A DNA stretch of 64,000 nucleotides from CAWGHZ01 sp963775315 (GTDB lineage Bacteria > Pseudomonadota > Alphaproteobacteria > MPNO01 > DASWLB01): the NCBI GenBank assembly GCA_963775315.1, contig CAVZIN010000009.1, positions 1 through 64,000 on the forward strand. Reading direction: 5' to 3'. The first letter of the stretch is position 1; every line of letters begins with the position of its first letter. The translations under genes and the position numbers were made by a program. Below the pieces are notes generated by a model that did no database searches, was not told the origin of the DNA, and was given only the letters and a program-made list of their open reading frames with translations. Shown piece after piece: positions 1-10,259 of the stretch.

Positions 1-48
1 CTCGCTGGCTCGCCTGATGCATCTTCGCTCCGGCCCGCCGATGCATTC

Positions 49-1674
49 TTACTCCGGCGTTGACATAGGCCCATAACCTATAACTGCGGCCAACGTTACG
101 CCCGGATATTCGATCTTGCTGATCGCCTTCGCTAGGACGGGAAGCGGGACGCCGCGACCGTACTGACGCCCGACACCGCCGCCAGCGTGGCCAGTGAGCG
201 CATCATGGACTTCTTCCGAAATCCCTGCGGCTCGACAAGCATCCTTGAACCCGTGCCGGAAGGAATGGAATACCAGCGCCGGGTCTTTCAGCCCGAGCTT
301 GTCTAGCATCCTGGCAAACCGCTTCGTGTACGCGGCCGGTCGCAAGCCGGGGAACAGTCGCCCCTTCGTACCACGCGCCCGAACGTAGTCGAGAAACCCA
401 AGCTCAATCAGGATCGGGTGTAATGGCACTTCGCGGCGCGATCCTCGGTTCTTGAGCCGCCTCCCCTCGCCCGCGTCCGTGATGTGCAGATACGTGATCC
501 CGTCTTTCACTTTCACGTCCGCCGCGCCCGCCATTGCCAATTCGTTTCGACGCGCGCCAGTGAATGCCGCCAGCACGGGAAGCCACCTGTCAGCCTCCCG
601 CTTTTCGTGGCGTGACGCACGAAGGACCTTGAGAAGCTCATCGGCGGTGAAGGGACGCCGCTCTTCGTCCTCCCGCTTGGGCGCGACGACGGCACCGATC
701 CCCGTCGCGGGGTTGTCGTCACGAAGGCCGCGACGCTGCGCGTAGCTGAGAAGGGAACTGATTGCGGCAATGGTCTTGTTGACGGATGCGCCGCTGACCA
801 GCGGGAGCTTCCGGGCCTTGGTGGCCTCTATCAACTTTCGTAGCGGCAGCTTGCGAACGTCATGCGGGGGTCGCGCGGGGCACTGCGACAGCGCGTCTCT
901 AAACTTTCCAACTTGAGCGCGAGTGATGCTGGCAACAGGCGTATCGCCGTGAAGCTCCTTCCAGCGGGTGACGGTGCGCTCCCACTCGCTCTGCGTCCTC
1001 TTGGGCGGGTTATGCTCCCCTATCCAGAGCTTCAGCGTCTGCGACAGGGTTTCGCCGCCGCCGTCTGTAGCCGCGACATGAGGCAGGGCGCGCGCGGTGG
1101 GCGACGGCGGTGCAGCGAAGAGGGGATCACCAACGTCGAAGCCATACTCGTTTCGACTGTGCGCGAGTGCGGTCCTGTTCGCGGCGGCAATGGCGCGGCC
1201 GATCAATCGACGCGCAATCCCGAAGTCCTCGGAGTGCCGGTCAAAGTGCAGCCCGTGGAAGGCCAGCACGTCCGCAACCGTGTCCTCGGCCTTGCGGCTC
1301 CAATCGTTGTCACGTAGGCCGCGCGTCCAATCTTCCAGCCCTATGTCTAGCCCGACCTCGAATGCCTCGGGATCATAGTTGGGATTGGAGCGCAACGTCT
1401 CTTCGTGGCCCTCTAAGCGGCTCCGATATTCAGCCTGTGCGATGCGCTGTAGCTCGTGCTCAGAAACGCCGCCCTCGCGTGCCTTTCTGATGATTTCGTC
1501 TGTGCGCTCGATTTCGGCATGTACCGCTTTGCGTGCCTTGGACTCATCAAGGCCAAGCGAGCGCTTCCACTCATGCTTGCCAATCACGTCCCGCAAATCC
1601 GGCGGAACTCTGCGGCGGAACACCCATCGACCGCTCTTGGTGCGCGTAAGGTAGGTCATCTGAAAACGGGCCAT
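49..1674 (-). CDS. Tyrosine site-specific integrase (left-hand element)
   Basis: A 541-residue tyrosine recombinase. The catalytic set is visible: Arg at about residue 375 (TGARRNEL), His470 and Arg473 (HSFRHG), His496 (LTGHAG) and the nucleophile Tyr505 (RQYGRG). The N-terminus (TYLTRTKSGRWVFRRRVP) resembles DUF6538-type integrases. I chose ATG 1674 rather than the upstream ATG at 1716 because GAAGAGG lies just before it. The gene is read leftwards, away from the attachment-core copy at 1761-1805, which is about 90 bp upstream of its start. It lies outside the element bounded by the two core copies, so it probably belongs to a second element that extends beyond the window. Family call is firm; the element assignment is inference. 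Confidence 0.9.
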   Translation of the reverse strand: MARFQMTYLTRTKSGRWVFRRRVPPDLRDVIGKHEWKRSLGLDESKARKAVHAEIERTDEIIRKAREGGVSEHELQRIAQAEYRSRLEGHEETLRSNPNYDPEAFEVGLDIGLEDWTRGLRDNDWSRKAEDTVADVLAFHGLHFDRHSEDFGIARRLIGRAIAAANRTALAHSRNEYGFDVGDPLFAAPPSPTARALPHVAATDGGGETLSQTLKLWIGEHNPPKRTQSEWERTVTRWKELHGDTPVASITRAQVGKFRDALSQCPARPPHDVRKLPLRKLIEATKARKLPLVSGASVNKTIAAISSLLSYAQRRGLRDDNPATGIGAVVAPKREDEERRPFTADELLKVLRASRHEKREADRWLPVLAAFTGARRNELAMAGAADVKVKDGITYLHITDAGEGRRLKNRGSRREVPLHPILIELGFLDYVRARGTKGRLFPGLRPAAYTKRFARMLDKLGLKDPALVFHSFRHGFKDACRAAGISEEVHDALTGHAGGGVGRQYGRGVPLPVLAKAISKIEYPGVTLAAVIGYGPMSTPE

Positions 1675-1760
1675 GTGTACCTCTTCGTGTACCTTGTGCG
1701 AAGAGGCGAAGCCCAAGAAACGCTAGGACTTGAGGTTTTCTGCGGGTTTCAGAGGGGGAA

Positions 1761-1805
1761 TGGCGCGCCCGAGAGGATTCGAACCCCTAACCCCCAGATC
1801 CGTAG
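1761..1805 (-). repeat. Attachment-site core, displaced 3' half of tRNA-Arg
   Basis: These 45 bases are identical to 6035-6079, the anticodon-loop-to-CCA part of the tRNA-Arg gene. After 1805 the sequence departs from the tRNA (AAGCGCC instead of TCTGGTG), so this is only a 3' fragment. A duplicated tRNA 3' end beside an integrase gene is the usual product of tyrosine-integrase insertion. This copy marks the distal end of the 4.3-kb element and may also be the shared junction with a further element to the left. Confidence 0.9.
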
Positions 1806-1829
1806 AAGCGCCAGGGAATATTTACCCTG

Positions 1830-1959
1830 TTGTGTCCCGATTTAGTAGGCATTGAAAACCGCGCAAATCTGCCATATTTTAGGGGTACTTGTTTTAGGGT
1901 GTACCACCGCGTTTTACCCACCATGAATATTATCCGCTTACTAATCGGGACCTCCAGAC
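1830..1959 (+). promoter_or_regulatory. AT-rich integrase leader with imperfect repeats
   Basis: Between the left core and the integrase start lies unusually AT-rich DNA. It holds two imperfect direct repeats at about 1876-1907 (TTTTAGGGGTAC and TTTTAGGGTGTAC), and an imperfect inverted repeat lies just before it at about 1816-1833. Such motifs beside an att core are typical of integrase arm-binding sites or of an integrase promoter. I cannot assign a specific -35/-10 pair. Function is inference from position. Confidence 0.35.
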
Positions 1960-3261
1960 ATGCCGAGCTTCAAGTTCACCCAGGCCGCCGTCCGCGACCT
2001 GCCGCTTATCGCCAAGGGTACGACGCCGCCCCAGGCGCTCTACATGGACACCGTGCAGCCCGGCTTCGGGCTGGTCGTCGGTGCCAAGACCAAGACGTTC
2101 GTGGCCCAGGGGCGCGCCGCCGGCCGCAACGTGCGCGCCAAGATCGGCCACTTCGACCCGGAGGGGAAGGGCTGGACGGTCGACAAGGCGCGCAAGCGCG
2201 CGGGCGAGTTGCGCGTGCAGATGGACCGGGGCATTGACCCCATTCGCGAGAGGCGCGAGGCCGCCGCGCGGGGGATCACGCTGGCGGACGCCGTGGACCT
2301 GCACCTCGCCCACATGCGCAAGGCAGGGCGCGCAGCCGGCACCTTCCGCAACGTGCGCGACGTGTTCGGCATCCCTGCCAAGGAGGGGAAGACGAAGGAC
2401 GGCCCCTTGAAGGATTGGATGCGCCGCCCCCTCAACACTTTCACCCGCGAGGAGCTGCGCAAGCGCCACGAGCGCATCACTAAGGCGCGCGGGCCCTACT
2501 CCGCCAATCACGCGATGAAGATGTTTTCGGCCGTCTACAACAGCGCGCTCAAGACGCACGACCTGCCGCGCAACCCCGTCGTCGGCGTGACGTACAACAA
2601 GGCTACTCCCCGCGACGATATCGTGAGCGCGGAGGAACTGCCCGAGTGGTGGCAGAAGATCGAGAAGCTGCGGATGCGCTCGCCCATGCGCGCCGACTAC
2701 TTCGAGTTCGTTCTGTTCACAGGGCTGCGCCGGCGCGACGCGGCCACGATCAAGTGGTCCGAGGTTCGGTTCGAAGAAAAGGCGCTGTTCCGGCCCGAGC
2801 CGAAAGGCGGCAAGGACAAGGCTTTCTGGATACCGCTCACCGACCGCATGATCGCGATCCTGAAACGGCGTCAGGAGCAGAACGCGATATTGTTCGCCGG
2901 ATGCGAATGGGTGTTTGCCAGCAACTCCGCGTCGGGCCACCTTGAGGAGCCAAAGGAATACCGCACGCACCTGGCCGCCAATGGCCAGCGGGAGCGCGTG
3001 CAGGAGCTTCCTAGCCCCCACGTGTTGCGCCATACCTACGCCACGGCGGCCAACCGCGCCGGGCTCACCGAGTACGATATCGAGATGTTGACCAACCACC
3101 GCCGGCCCAAGTCCAGCGTGACCGCGAAATACGTGACGCCGGAGGTGGAGGCGCTGCGCGAGCCGCAGCAACGGGTGACGAACTGGCTGGCGTCGAAGTT
3201 GGTTCCGCCGCCCACAGGTGGAAACGTAATCAGCATGACCGACGCTCGACAAACCGCGTGA
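1960..3261 (+). CDS. P4-type tyrosine integrase
   Basis: A 433-residue integrase. Residues 1-100 look like the DUF4102 arm-binding domain of P4-like integrases (DTVQPGFGLVV, KIGHFD). The catalytic domain has Arg257 (TGLRRRDA), His354 and Arg357 (PHVLRHTY), His380 (LTNHRR) and Tyr391 (AKYVT), so it should be active. It begins 155 bp inside the left attachment core, which is the classical position for the integrase of the 1761-6079 element. The start at 1960 has only a weak purine stretch (GGGACC) upstream. Confident as an integrase; assignment to this element rests on location. Confidence 0.93.
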   Translation: MPSFKFTQAAVRDLPLIAKGTTPPQALYMDTVQPGFGLVVGAKTKTFVAQGRAAGRNVRAKIGHFDPEGKGWTVDKARKRAGELRVQMDRGIDPIRERREAAARGITLADAVDLHLAHMRKAGRAAGTFRNVRDVFGIPAKEGKTKDGPLKDWMRRPLNTFTREELRKRHERITKARGPYSANHAMKMFSAVYNSALKTHDLPRNPVVGVTYNKATPRDDIVSAEELPEWWQKIEKLRMRSPMRADYFEFVLFTGLRRRDAATIKWSEVRFEEKALFRPEPKGGKDKAFWIPLTDRMIAILKRRQEQNAILFAGCEWVFASNSASGHLEEPKEYRTHLAANGQRERVQELPSPHVLRHTYATAANRAGLTEYDIEMLTNHRRPKSSVTAKYVTPEVEALREPQQRVTNWLASKLVPPPTGGNVISMTDARQTA

Positions 3262-3625
3262 AATCTTGCGCTTCTATTTTGTGGAGGATTCCGTCATAAT
3301 CCGGCCGCTCGATAACCGGATAAAGCCGGGGCAGCCGCTGGAACCAAGGCGGCCGACGTGGCAGCCGCCACGGACGTAACGGGGCTCTCCCTTGCGACGG
3401 AACGCCGCCGTCGAGAAATAATGGCGCTGAGGGATGACAGATGACCGAACCGAAAGCGCAATCTGCGCTGGCGCGGTAGCTGTCTTCCATGGCTGCCGGC
3501 TGGCGCTCAACATGGAGCCAGACCAACCACAGCCAAAACATAGCGGCGAAAGACGAAGCCGCGGCCGTCATCACCTCCAGAATTACGTCCAGCAAATTGG
3601 CCCCCGCTTTCTCGCAATGGTTCAT
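3230..3625 (-). CDS. Possible small membrane protein (uncertain ORF)
   Basis: An open frame of 131 residues from ATG 3625. Residues 10-40 form a strongly hydrophobic, Trp-rich segment (AAMFWLWLVWLHV), consistent with a membrane helix. The rest is Pro/Arg-rich without recognisable motifs. It overlaps the 3' end of the convergent integrase by 32 bp and has no good ribosome-binding site; the frame stays open upstream to 3808. I do not recognise a family. It may be chance coding in GC-rich DNA. Confidence 0.22.
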   Translation of the reverse strand: MNHCEKAGANLLDVILEVMTAAASSFAAMFWLWLVWLHVERQPAAMEDSYRASADCAFGSVICHPSAPLFLDGGVPSQGRAPLRPWRLPRRPPWFQRLPRLYPVIERPDYDGILHKIEAQDFTRFVERRSC

Positions 3626-3944
3626 CCGTCCGGGAATCCCTCGCACAACTGCAGCCCGAGCCGCAACTTGACCGCAGAAGAAAGCGCGTGAAACGGGGGG
3701 AAGCGGGGCCCCCGTGGGCGGGGCTTCCCTTCGGCCGCGGCGCCCGGCATGATTGGCGCCTTGCACGACGACTGGACGATCGACCGCGCCGCCGGCACTG
3801 CGACGCACACCCCGAGCGGGCTAATGCGCGAGGTGACGATCGCGTCCCGAGAGGCTCGGGGCAGCGATCGATAGGGACCTGAGCCACCGGCGCCAGGGCC
3901 GCTCCGCGAGGATGGCGCTCCGACAAGCCGGCGAATTTGCCGCT
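3262..3944. other. 683-bp stretch with no firmly supported gene
   Basis: This part of the element lies between the integrase stop and the cytochrome c stop. The only candidate is a minus-strand open frame ending at 3230 (listed separately). Base composition is less GC-skewed than the chromosome, and no terminator, repeat or RNA gene is evident. It may hold degraded genes. Confidence 0.4.
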
Positions 3945-4373
3945 TTATGGTTCTTGCAAGCCCGCGCTGCCGGAGCCAGAAGACGGCTCGCTTTCCGCTA
4001 CAGGGCCGCCCGAGGACGCTGCAGGTTCGCGGCTCTGCACATTGAAGTTATGGTGCAGATAGGCGATGGCGTTCTTGATGTCCTGCGTCGTCAGGCTGGC
4101 GTCGCCTCCCTTCGGCGGCATCGGTATCGGTGATCCGGGACTTTTGAAACCGTGCTCGATGCGGTGAAGGAGGATGCTATCCGGTTGGGTGAGTACGCCG
4201 TCGGCCTTCCTGAAATCGGGCATTCCAGGCAGCAGGCCCTTGCCGGTCGGGCCGTGGCAAGTGGTGCACACTGTCTGGTAGACATGCCGACCGGCTTGAA
4301 CGTCGGCGGCGGAGCCCACGCGCGGCACCACAAGGACCGCGACCGAGACGGCGATCAAAAGCAGAGCCTTCAT
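3945..4373 (-). CDS. Periplasmic class I cytochrome c
   Basis: A 142-residue c-type cytochrome. The N-terminus is a signal peptide (MKALLLIAVSVAVLV, cleavage near residue 22), so the protein acts in the periplasm. The haem site is Cys36, Cys39 and His40 (CTTCHG), with Met85 (PIPMPPKGG) as the probable distal ligand. A low-complexity Ser/Gly/Glu tail follows residue 110. It would carry electrons, but no oxidase, dehydrogenase or maturation gene lies nearby, so its partner is unknown. It sits in the integrated element as apparent cargo. No clear ribosome-binding site precedes ATG 4373. Confidence 0.85.
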   Translation of the reverse strand: MKALLLIAVSVAVLVVPRVGSAADVQAGRHVYQTVCTTCHGPTGKGLLPGMPDFRKADGVLTQPDSILLHRIEHGFKSPGSPIPMPPKGGDASLTTQDIKNAIAYLHHNFNVQSREPAASSGGPVAESEPSSGSGSAGLQEP

Positions 4374-4395
4374 TTTCGTACCAACATCATCTGGT

Positions 4396-4584
4396 ATGTC
4401 ATCGGGCCAAGCGCGCCGTTGTGGCAGGCGTTCCTCTGGAACCCGTCATATTTGGTGCCGGCGCCACCGAATTGGAAGGGTCGGCACGCCCATCGACGCG
4501 GTAAAGGCGCGTCTGCGCTGCTCGGCCTGCGGAAGCCGCGAGACGTCGATCAGGATCATCTGGGGCCTGCCGAGTGCGCCATGA
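4396..4584 (+). CDS. Short CxxC protein, possibly a 5'-truncated gene
   Basis: A 62-residue open frame. Its second half (VKARLRCSACGSRETSIRI) looks like a conserved zinc-ribbon-like C-terminus with a single CxxC pair, whereas its first 28 residues look non-native and Arg-rich. The stop TGA overlaps the start of the next gene as ATGA at 4581-4584, which suggests translational coupling. I read it as the surviving 3' end of a small protein normally paired with the downstream gene. Real status and start are uncertain. Confidence 0.4.
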   Translation: MSSGQARRCGRRSSGTRHIWCRRHRIGRVGTPIDAVKARLRCSACGSRETSIRIIWGLPSAP

Positions 4585-5195
4585 CCGACGACGCGCCCCG
4601 AACAATGCACGACCCCGCCGTCCGCGCTGCCCGGCGCGACATGCTGGGGCAGCCCCACATCGCGTCGCTTGCCGCCTATGCCCGCCATCTGCGCGCGATG
4701 GGATGCGGCGAGGTTCCCGACTTCGATCCCCTCGACGGCGGCATTGGCGCGCGCGTCCTGTTCCTGTTCGAGAAGCCCGGCCCGATGACGGCCGCGGCCG
4801 GCGGCTCGGGCTTTATCAGCCGAGACAACGACGACCGGACGGCGGCGGCGACGTTCGACTTCATGCGCCAAGCCGGCATCCCGCGCGAGGCGACGGTGAT
4901 CTGGAACGTGATCCCCTGGTGGAACGGCACACGGAAGGTGACCTCCGAGGAGCTGCACAAAGGCGTGGAGCAAGCTGGCGAGCTGATCCGGCTCTTGCCG
5001 GGCCTGCGGGCGGTCGTGCTGGTGGGCCGGAAGGCGGCGAGGGCCGAGCCGCGGCTCGCCGCCACGGGGCTCACCGTGTTCACCTCGGCACACCCTTCGC
5101 CCGTCGTTCATGCGCGCTGGCCGGCGCTCTGGGAGGCGATCCCCGGCCAATGGGCCCCGGTGCGTCCAATCCTCGCCCTCAGCGACAAGCCCTAG
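4581..5195 (+). CDS. Uracil-DNA glycosylase superfamily protein
   Basis: A 204-residue protein with the outline of a uracil-DNA glycosylase fold: a first active-site-like loop at residues 64-68 (EKPGP), a WNVIPWWNG segment at 108-116, and the C-terminal HPSP motif with His171. Such enzymes remove uracil from DNA, but the first loop departs from the usual GEAPG/GQDPY forms, so activity and substrate are uncertain. ATG 4581 is chosen because it overlaps the upstream stop; a second ATG at 4605 is possible. It is cargo of the tRNA-Arg element. A separate UdgX-type enzyme lies at 51140-51820. Confidence 0.75.
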   Translation: MTDDAPRTMHDPAVRAARRDMLGQPHIASLAAYARHLRAMGCGEVPDFDPLDGGIGARVLFLFEKPGPMTAAAGGSGFISRDNDDRTAAATFDFMRQAGIPREATVIWNVIPWWNGTRKVTSEELHKGVEQAGELIRLLPGLRAVVLVGRKAARAEPRLAATGLTVFTSAHPSPVVHARWPALWEAIPGQWAPVRPILALSDKP

Positions 5196-5306
5196 CACCC
5201 GAGCGCCCATCCCCGCACCCCCTCCGGGGCGTCTTGACGCATTTTCGATATGTCTAGATATATCTAAATGCGGGGCGGACGGCGTCCCGGCAACCAGGAG
5301 GTTCCT

Positions 5307-5591
5307 ATGGCTACCAAGAGCACCAAGACCCCGAAGAAGAAGGCCGCGACGGCCAAGCCCGCCCCGCGCGGCGTCGGCGTGATCGCCGAAATCCAGCGCA
5401 TGATGGAGCGCCAGTCCGGCGCCACGGTGGACGAGATCGTGCAGTCCCTTTCGGCCAAGTTCCCGGATCGCAGCCCCGAGGGCATGGCGACGACGGCCCG
5501 CATCCAGGTCCGCCGCCTGCCCAAGAAGCTCGGCCGCAAGCTCACCACCGAGGAGTCCGAAGGCCGCGGGGTGATCTACCGCTTGGCCTGA
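5307..5591 (+). CDS. Small basic protein of unknown function
   Basis: A 94-residue protein with an N-terminal Lys/Ala/Thr-rich tail (about residues 1-22, basic and probably disordered) and a compact C-terminal part (VGVIAEIQRMMERQSGATV...RGVIYRLA). The C-terminal part resembles small winged-helix-like proteins that test for variation in DNA-acting factors, but I cannot name a family. The start is set by a strong AGGAGG six bases before ATG 5307. AT-rich DNA (ATATGTCTAGATATATCTAAATG, about 5247-5270) precedes it and may contain its promoter. A near-perfect terminator follows at 5617. Likely a real, well-expressed cargo gene. Confidence 0.75.
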   Translation: MATKSTKTPKKKAATAKPAPRGVGVIAEIQRMMERQSGATVDEIVQSLSAKFPDRSPEGMATTARIQVRRLPKKLGRKLTTEESEGRGVIYRLA

Positions 5592-5616
5592 CCCGCAGTG
5601 CAGCCCGACGCGCATG

Positions 5617-5643
5617 AGGGCCGCCCTTCGGGGCGGCCCTTTT
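5617..5643 (+). terminator. Rho-independent terminator
   Basis: A perfect 10-bp GC-rich stem (5617-5626 with 5631-5640) is capped by a TTCG tetraloop and followed by TTT. It lies 26 bp after the stop of the small basic protein gene. Confidence 0.9.
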
Positions 5644-6034
5644 GCATTGGGGGAGGGGCCACGGGCCGGGGGCTGTGGGAGGGGCCGTCCCTGGGGTTGC
5701 GGGGACGGCCCCCACGTTAAAGCCTCCCTGTAGGCTGCCACAGGCACGGCGGGGAACGGAGGGGGTGGACTCGGTCACCGGCCATGCAAAAGGAGCAACG
5801 ACGTCGGGATGTGATCGTTCCGTAAAAAGTGCAGCGAGGCCATCGGCGTCAGGCCTGCGGTCGTGCCGCCCTCACCCGCCATGCTCGTCACGTTCCCGCC
5901 CGCAGGCGCCTCGATCCGGCACAGGGCGCGGCGGCTGGTGATCACGTTCCGGGCGCCCAGCCGCTGCCTACGTATTAATTGCATACTAGAAATTAGGGCC
6001 GCCCTCGCGAGCAGCCCTAACTCATTGAGAAGAT
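5644..6034. other. Right end of the element, no supported gene
   Basis: These 391 bp hold a G-rich run with an 11-bp inverted repeat (5681-5691 with 5702-5712) and, next to the tRNA, an AT-richer segment with a 7-bp inverted repeat (TTAGGGC 5993-5999, GCCCTAA 6014-6020) that could bind integrase or an excision factor. A 69-codon minus-strand frame (5775-5984) exists but has no coding character I can support. Confidence 0.4.
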
Positions 6035-6111
6035 TGGCGCGCCCGAGAGGATTCGAACCCCTAACCCCCAGATCCGTAGTCTGGTGCTCTATCCAGTTGA
6101 GCTACGGGCGC
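6035..6111 (-). tRNA. tRNA-Arg(ACG)
   Basis: A complete 77-nt tRNA with CCA encoded. The acceptor stem GCGCCCG pairs with CGGGCGC. The anticodon stem CCAGA/TCTGG encloses loop CTACGGA, giving anticodon ACG, and the T arm contains GGTTCGAATCC. The 3' 45 bases (6035-6079) are the attachment core duplicated at 1761-1805; the gene is kept intact because the element carries the replacement 3' end. Confidence 0.97.
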
Positions 6112-6381
6112 ATGACCGGAGGCGCGGCGAGCCGCGCCCGGCCGGAAGGCGGCGGACGTTAATCGAATTGGCCGGTCGTGGCAAGCGCGCATCCCCGGCC
6201 ATGCTCCCGCCGTGCTCGCGCAAGTCCGACTCAGTATTGTTCCTAATCGCCTTGTTCGGGCCTTGACCAGACTGTATGATGCGCGACGGCCGACCGAGTG
6301 GGTAGAATCGCGATAAATTCCAATAATTTGGGCCGGCAGTCGGTTGGCCAAAAAAATGGGGGAATGGGGGTGAACTCTCCG

Positions 6382-7558
6382 ATGGCCCGAGTGAAATCCC
6401 TTGCGGCAGTGCTTTGTGCCGGCGTGGTTCTTGCCGGCTGCTCGTTCGTGTCCGACGTGCTGTACCCCTCGATGACCGGCGACGAGCCGGCGAACGCCGG
6501 CACGCAAGCCGCCGGCACGACCACCCAGACGATCCCCGCATCGGCCGCCGAAGTCGAACGCGCAGCCGACGATGAGCCCCGCCCCGCCGCCCACCTTGGG
6601 CAGCAGCCAGTTCAACCCGCCCGCCGTTACCCCCGGCCAGCCGACCGGCACGTTCGTCGGCCAGAAGGTGGTCCAATTCCGCGGCGAGCTGCAGCGGCTG
6701 CAGGAGCAGATCCGCGACGAGAACAGCGCGCTCCAGGCGATCCGCGGCCAGACCGTGCAGCATTCCGAGCGCTACCACTCGACGGTCGGCACCATCCAGG
6801 CGCGGCTGCAGGTCGGCACCACCCCCGGCAACCCGATCCTGGTCAGCCAGTGGAACGCGGCGCAGGGGCTGCTCGACCAGATCGCGTCCGACGTGGCGCA
6901 GATGAACTCGCTCGCCAACCGCGTGTCGGGCACCTCGTCGCTGTCGTCCTACCTGCTCGAATCCGTGCGCGCCGCCTACGGGCTGTCCGGCGCCGTGGAC
7001 GAGGACCATCGCCAGCTGACCATCCTGGAGGACGAGGTCAACCGCACGGTCGTCACCATCGACCGGCTGCTGAACGAGCTGTCCTCCGATATCAGCCGCC
7101 AGAGCGCCTATCTCGCCACCGAACGGTCGAACCTGACCGCGCTCTCGCTCGCCATCAAGAACGGCGAGCTCTACGGCGGCAGCCTGGCGAACCAGGCCTT
7201 CCAGTCGGCCGCGCCGGTCGCCTCGGCCGGGCCCTCTTCCCTGCCCGGCGAGGCGCGTCGCCGCCCGCTGGTGGTGATCCGCTTCGACCGGCCCAACGTC
7301 GAGTACGCCCAGGCGCTCTACACCGCGCTCTCCGGCGCGCTCAACCGCCGCCCGAACGCCACGTTCGACCTGGTGGCGGTGGCGCCGCAGTCGGGCTCGC
7401 CGGCCCAGGTCACCCGCGCCGAGAACCTGTCGAAGCGCGACGCGGAGCGGGTGCTGCGCTCGATGTCGGAGATGGGCCTGCCGATGGAGCGGGTGCGCCT
7501 CTCGGCCATGACCAGCCCCGCCGCGGAGACCAACGAGGTCCACATCTACGTGCGCTGA
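6382..7558 (+). pseudogene. Lipoprotein gene interrupted by one frameshift
   Basis: The N-terminus, from ATG 6382, is a lipoprotein signal (VLCAGVVLAGCSFVSDV, lipobox LAGC) in one frame. The conserved body (PPPTLGSSQFNPP onward, coiled-coil-like segments, a C-terminal domain ending HIYVR) is in the next frame. Removing one C from the CCCC run at 6577-6580 joins the two into a 391-residue protein (DEPAPPPTLG). Family members I recall are periplasmic lipoproteins of unknown function in Rhodospirillales-like bacteria. Either the reading error is in the assembly or the gene is newly inactivated; an internal ATG at 6572 would give a protein without export signal. Confidence 0.7.
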
Positions 7559-7814
7559 GGCCTGTGCCGGCGGGCCTCCGGCCCGCCTTGCCCGTACGCG
7601 CGCGGCGGCTTGATCTTCCCGGACCGCATTCCTATATCGAACCGGCGGACGCGGCCGGCGTCGCGCGCCGGGTTTTTCCGGCCGCTTGAGGCGACATCGG
7701 CGCGATTCCAACGGGTTGCGACGCGACCTCGGTCTGCTTCGGGCGACATTGAGGCGACATGAGGCGACATGAGGCGACATAAAGGCGCCGCCGGGGGCGA
7801 CGCGCCCGCCGCCG
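7559..7814. other. Gap with weak hairpin and tandem decamers
   Basis: This lies between the convergent lipoprotein gene and divL. An 8-bp GC hairpin at 7569-7587 is a possible weak terminator for the lipoprotein gene. Further on are the GAGGCGACAT decamers described separately. If the divL frameshift is real, the altered divL C-terminus would run through this stretch to 7546. Confidence 0.45.
7751..7780. repeat. Three tandem copies of decamer GAGGCGACAT
   Basis: Three perfect head-to-tail copies occupy 7751-7780. A degenerate copy precedes them (7741-7750, GGGCGACATT) and an isolated perfect copy lies at 7687-7696. The 10-bp period places each copy on the same face of the helix. Function is unknown. 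Confidence 0.85.
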
Positions 7815-10251
<2,437 letters not shown>

Positions 10252-10259
10252 AGACAAGG

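Larger units (their letters stand above)
1761..6079 (+). mobile_element. Small integrated element in tRNA-Arg(ACG)
   Basis: The element is bounded by 45-bp direct repeats (1761-1805 and 6035-6079) that represent the tRNA 3' half. Inside are a P4-type integrase next to the left core, a low-confidence membrane ORF, a cytochrome c gene, a short CxxC ORF coupled to a uracil-glycosylase-like gene, and a small basic protein followed by a strong terminator. No replication, relaxase, capsid or conjugation genes are seen, so it is probably a non-self-transmissible island or a mobilisable remnant. The flanks just inside each end are clearly more AT-rich than the surrounding chromosome. Confidence 0.8.

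Noticed and set aside
1930..3252. Long minus-strand open frame opposite the integrase
   Set aside because: It is an antisense shadow created by GC-rich codons; its composition is Arg/His/Leu-rich with no motifs, while the plus strand encodes an intact integrase.
5775..5984. 69-codon minus-strand frame near the tRNA
   Set aside because: Low-complexity, no good start site, and it overlaps other weak frames; not supportable as a gene.
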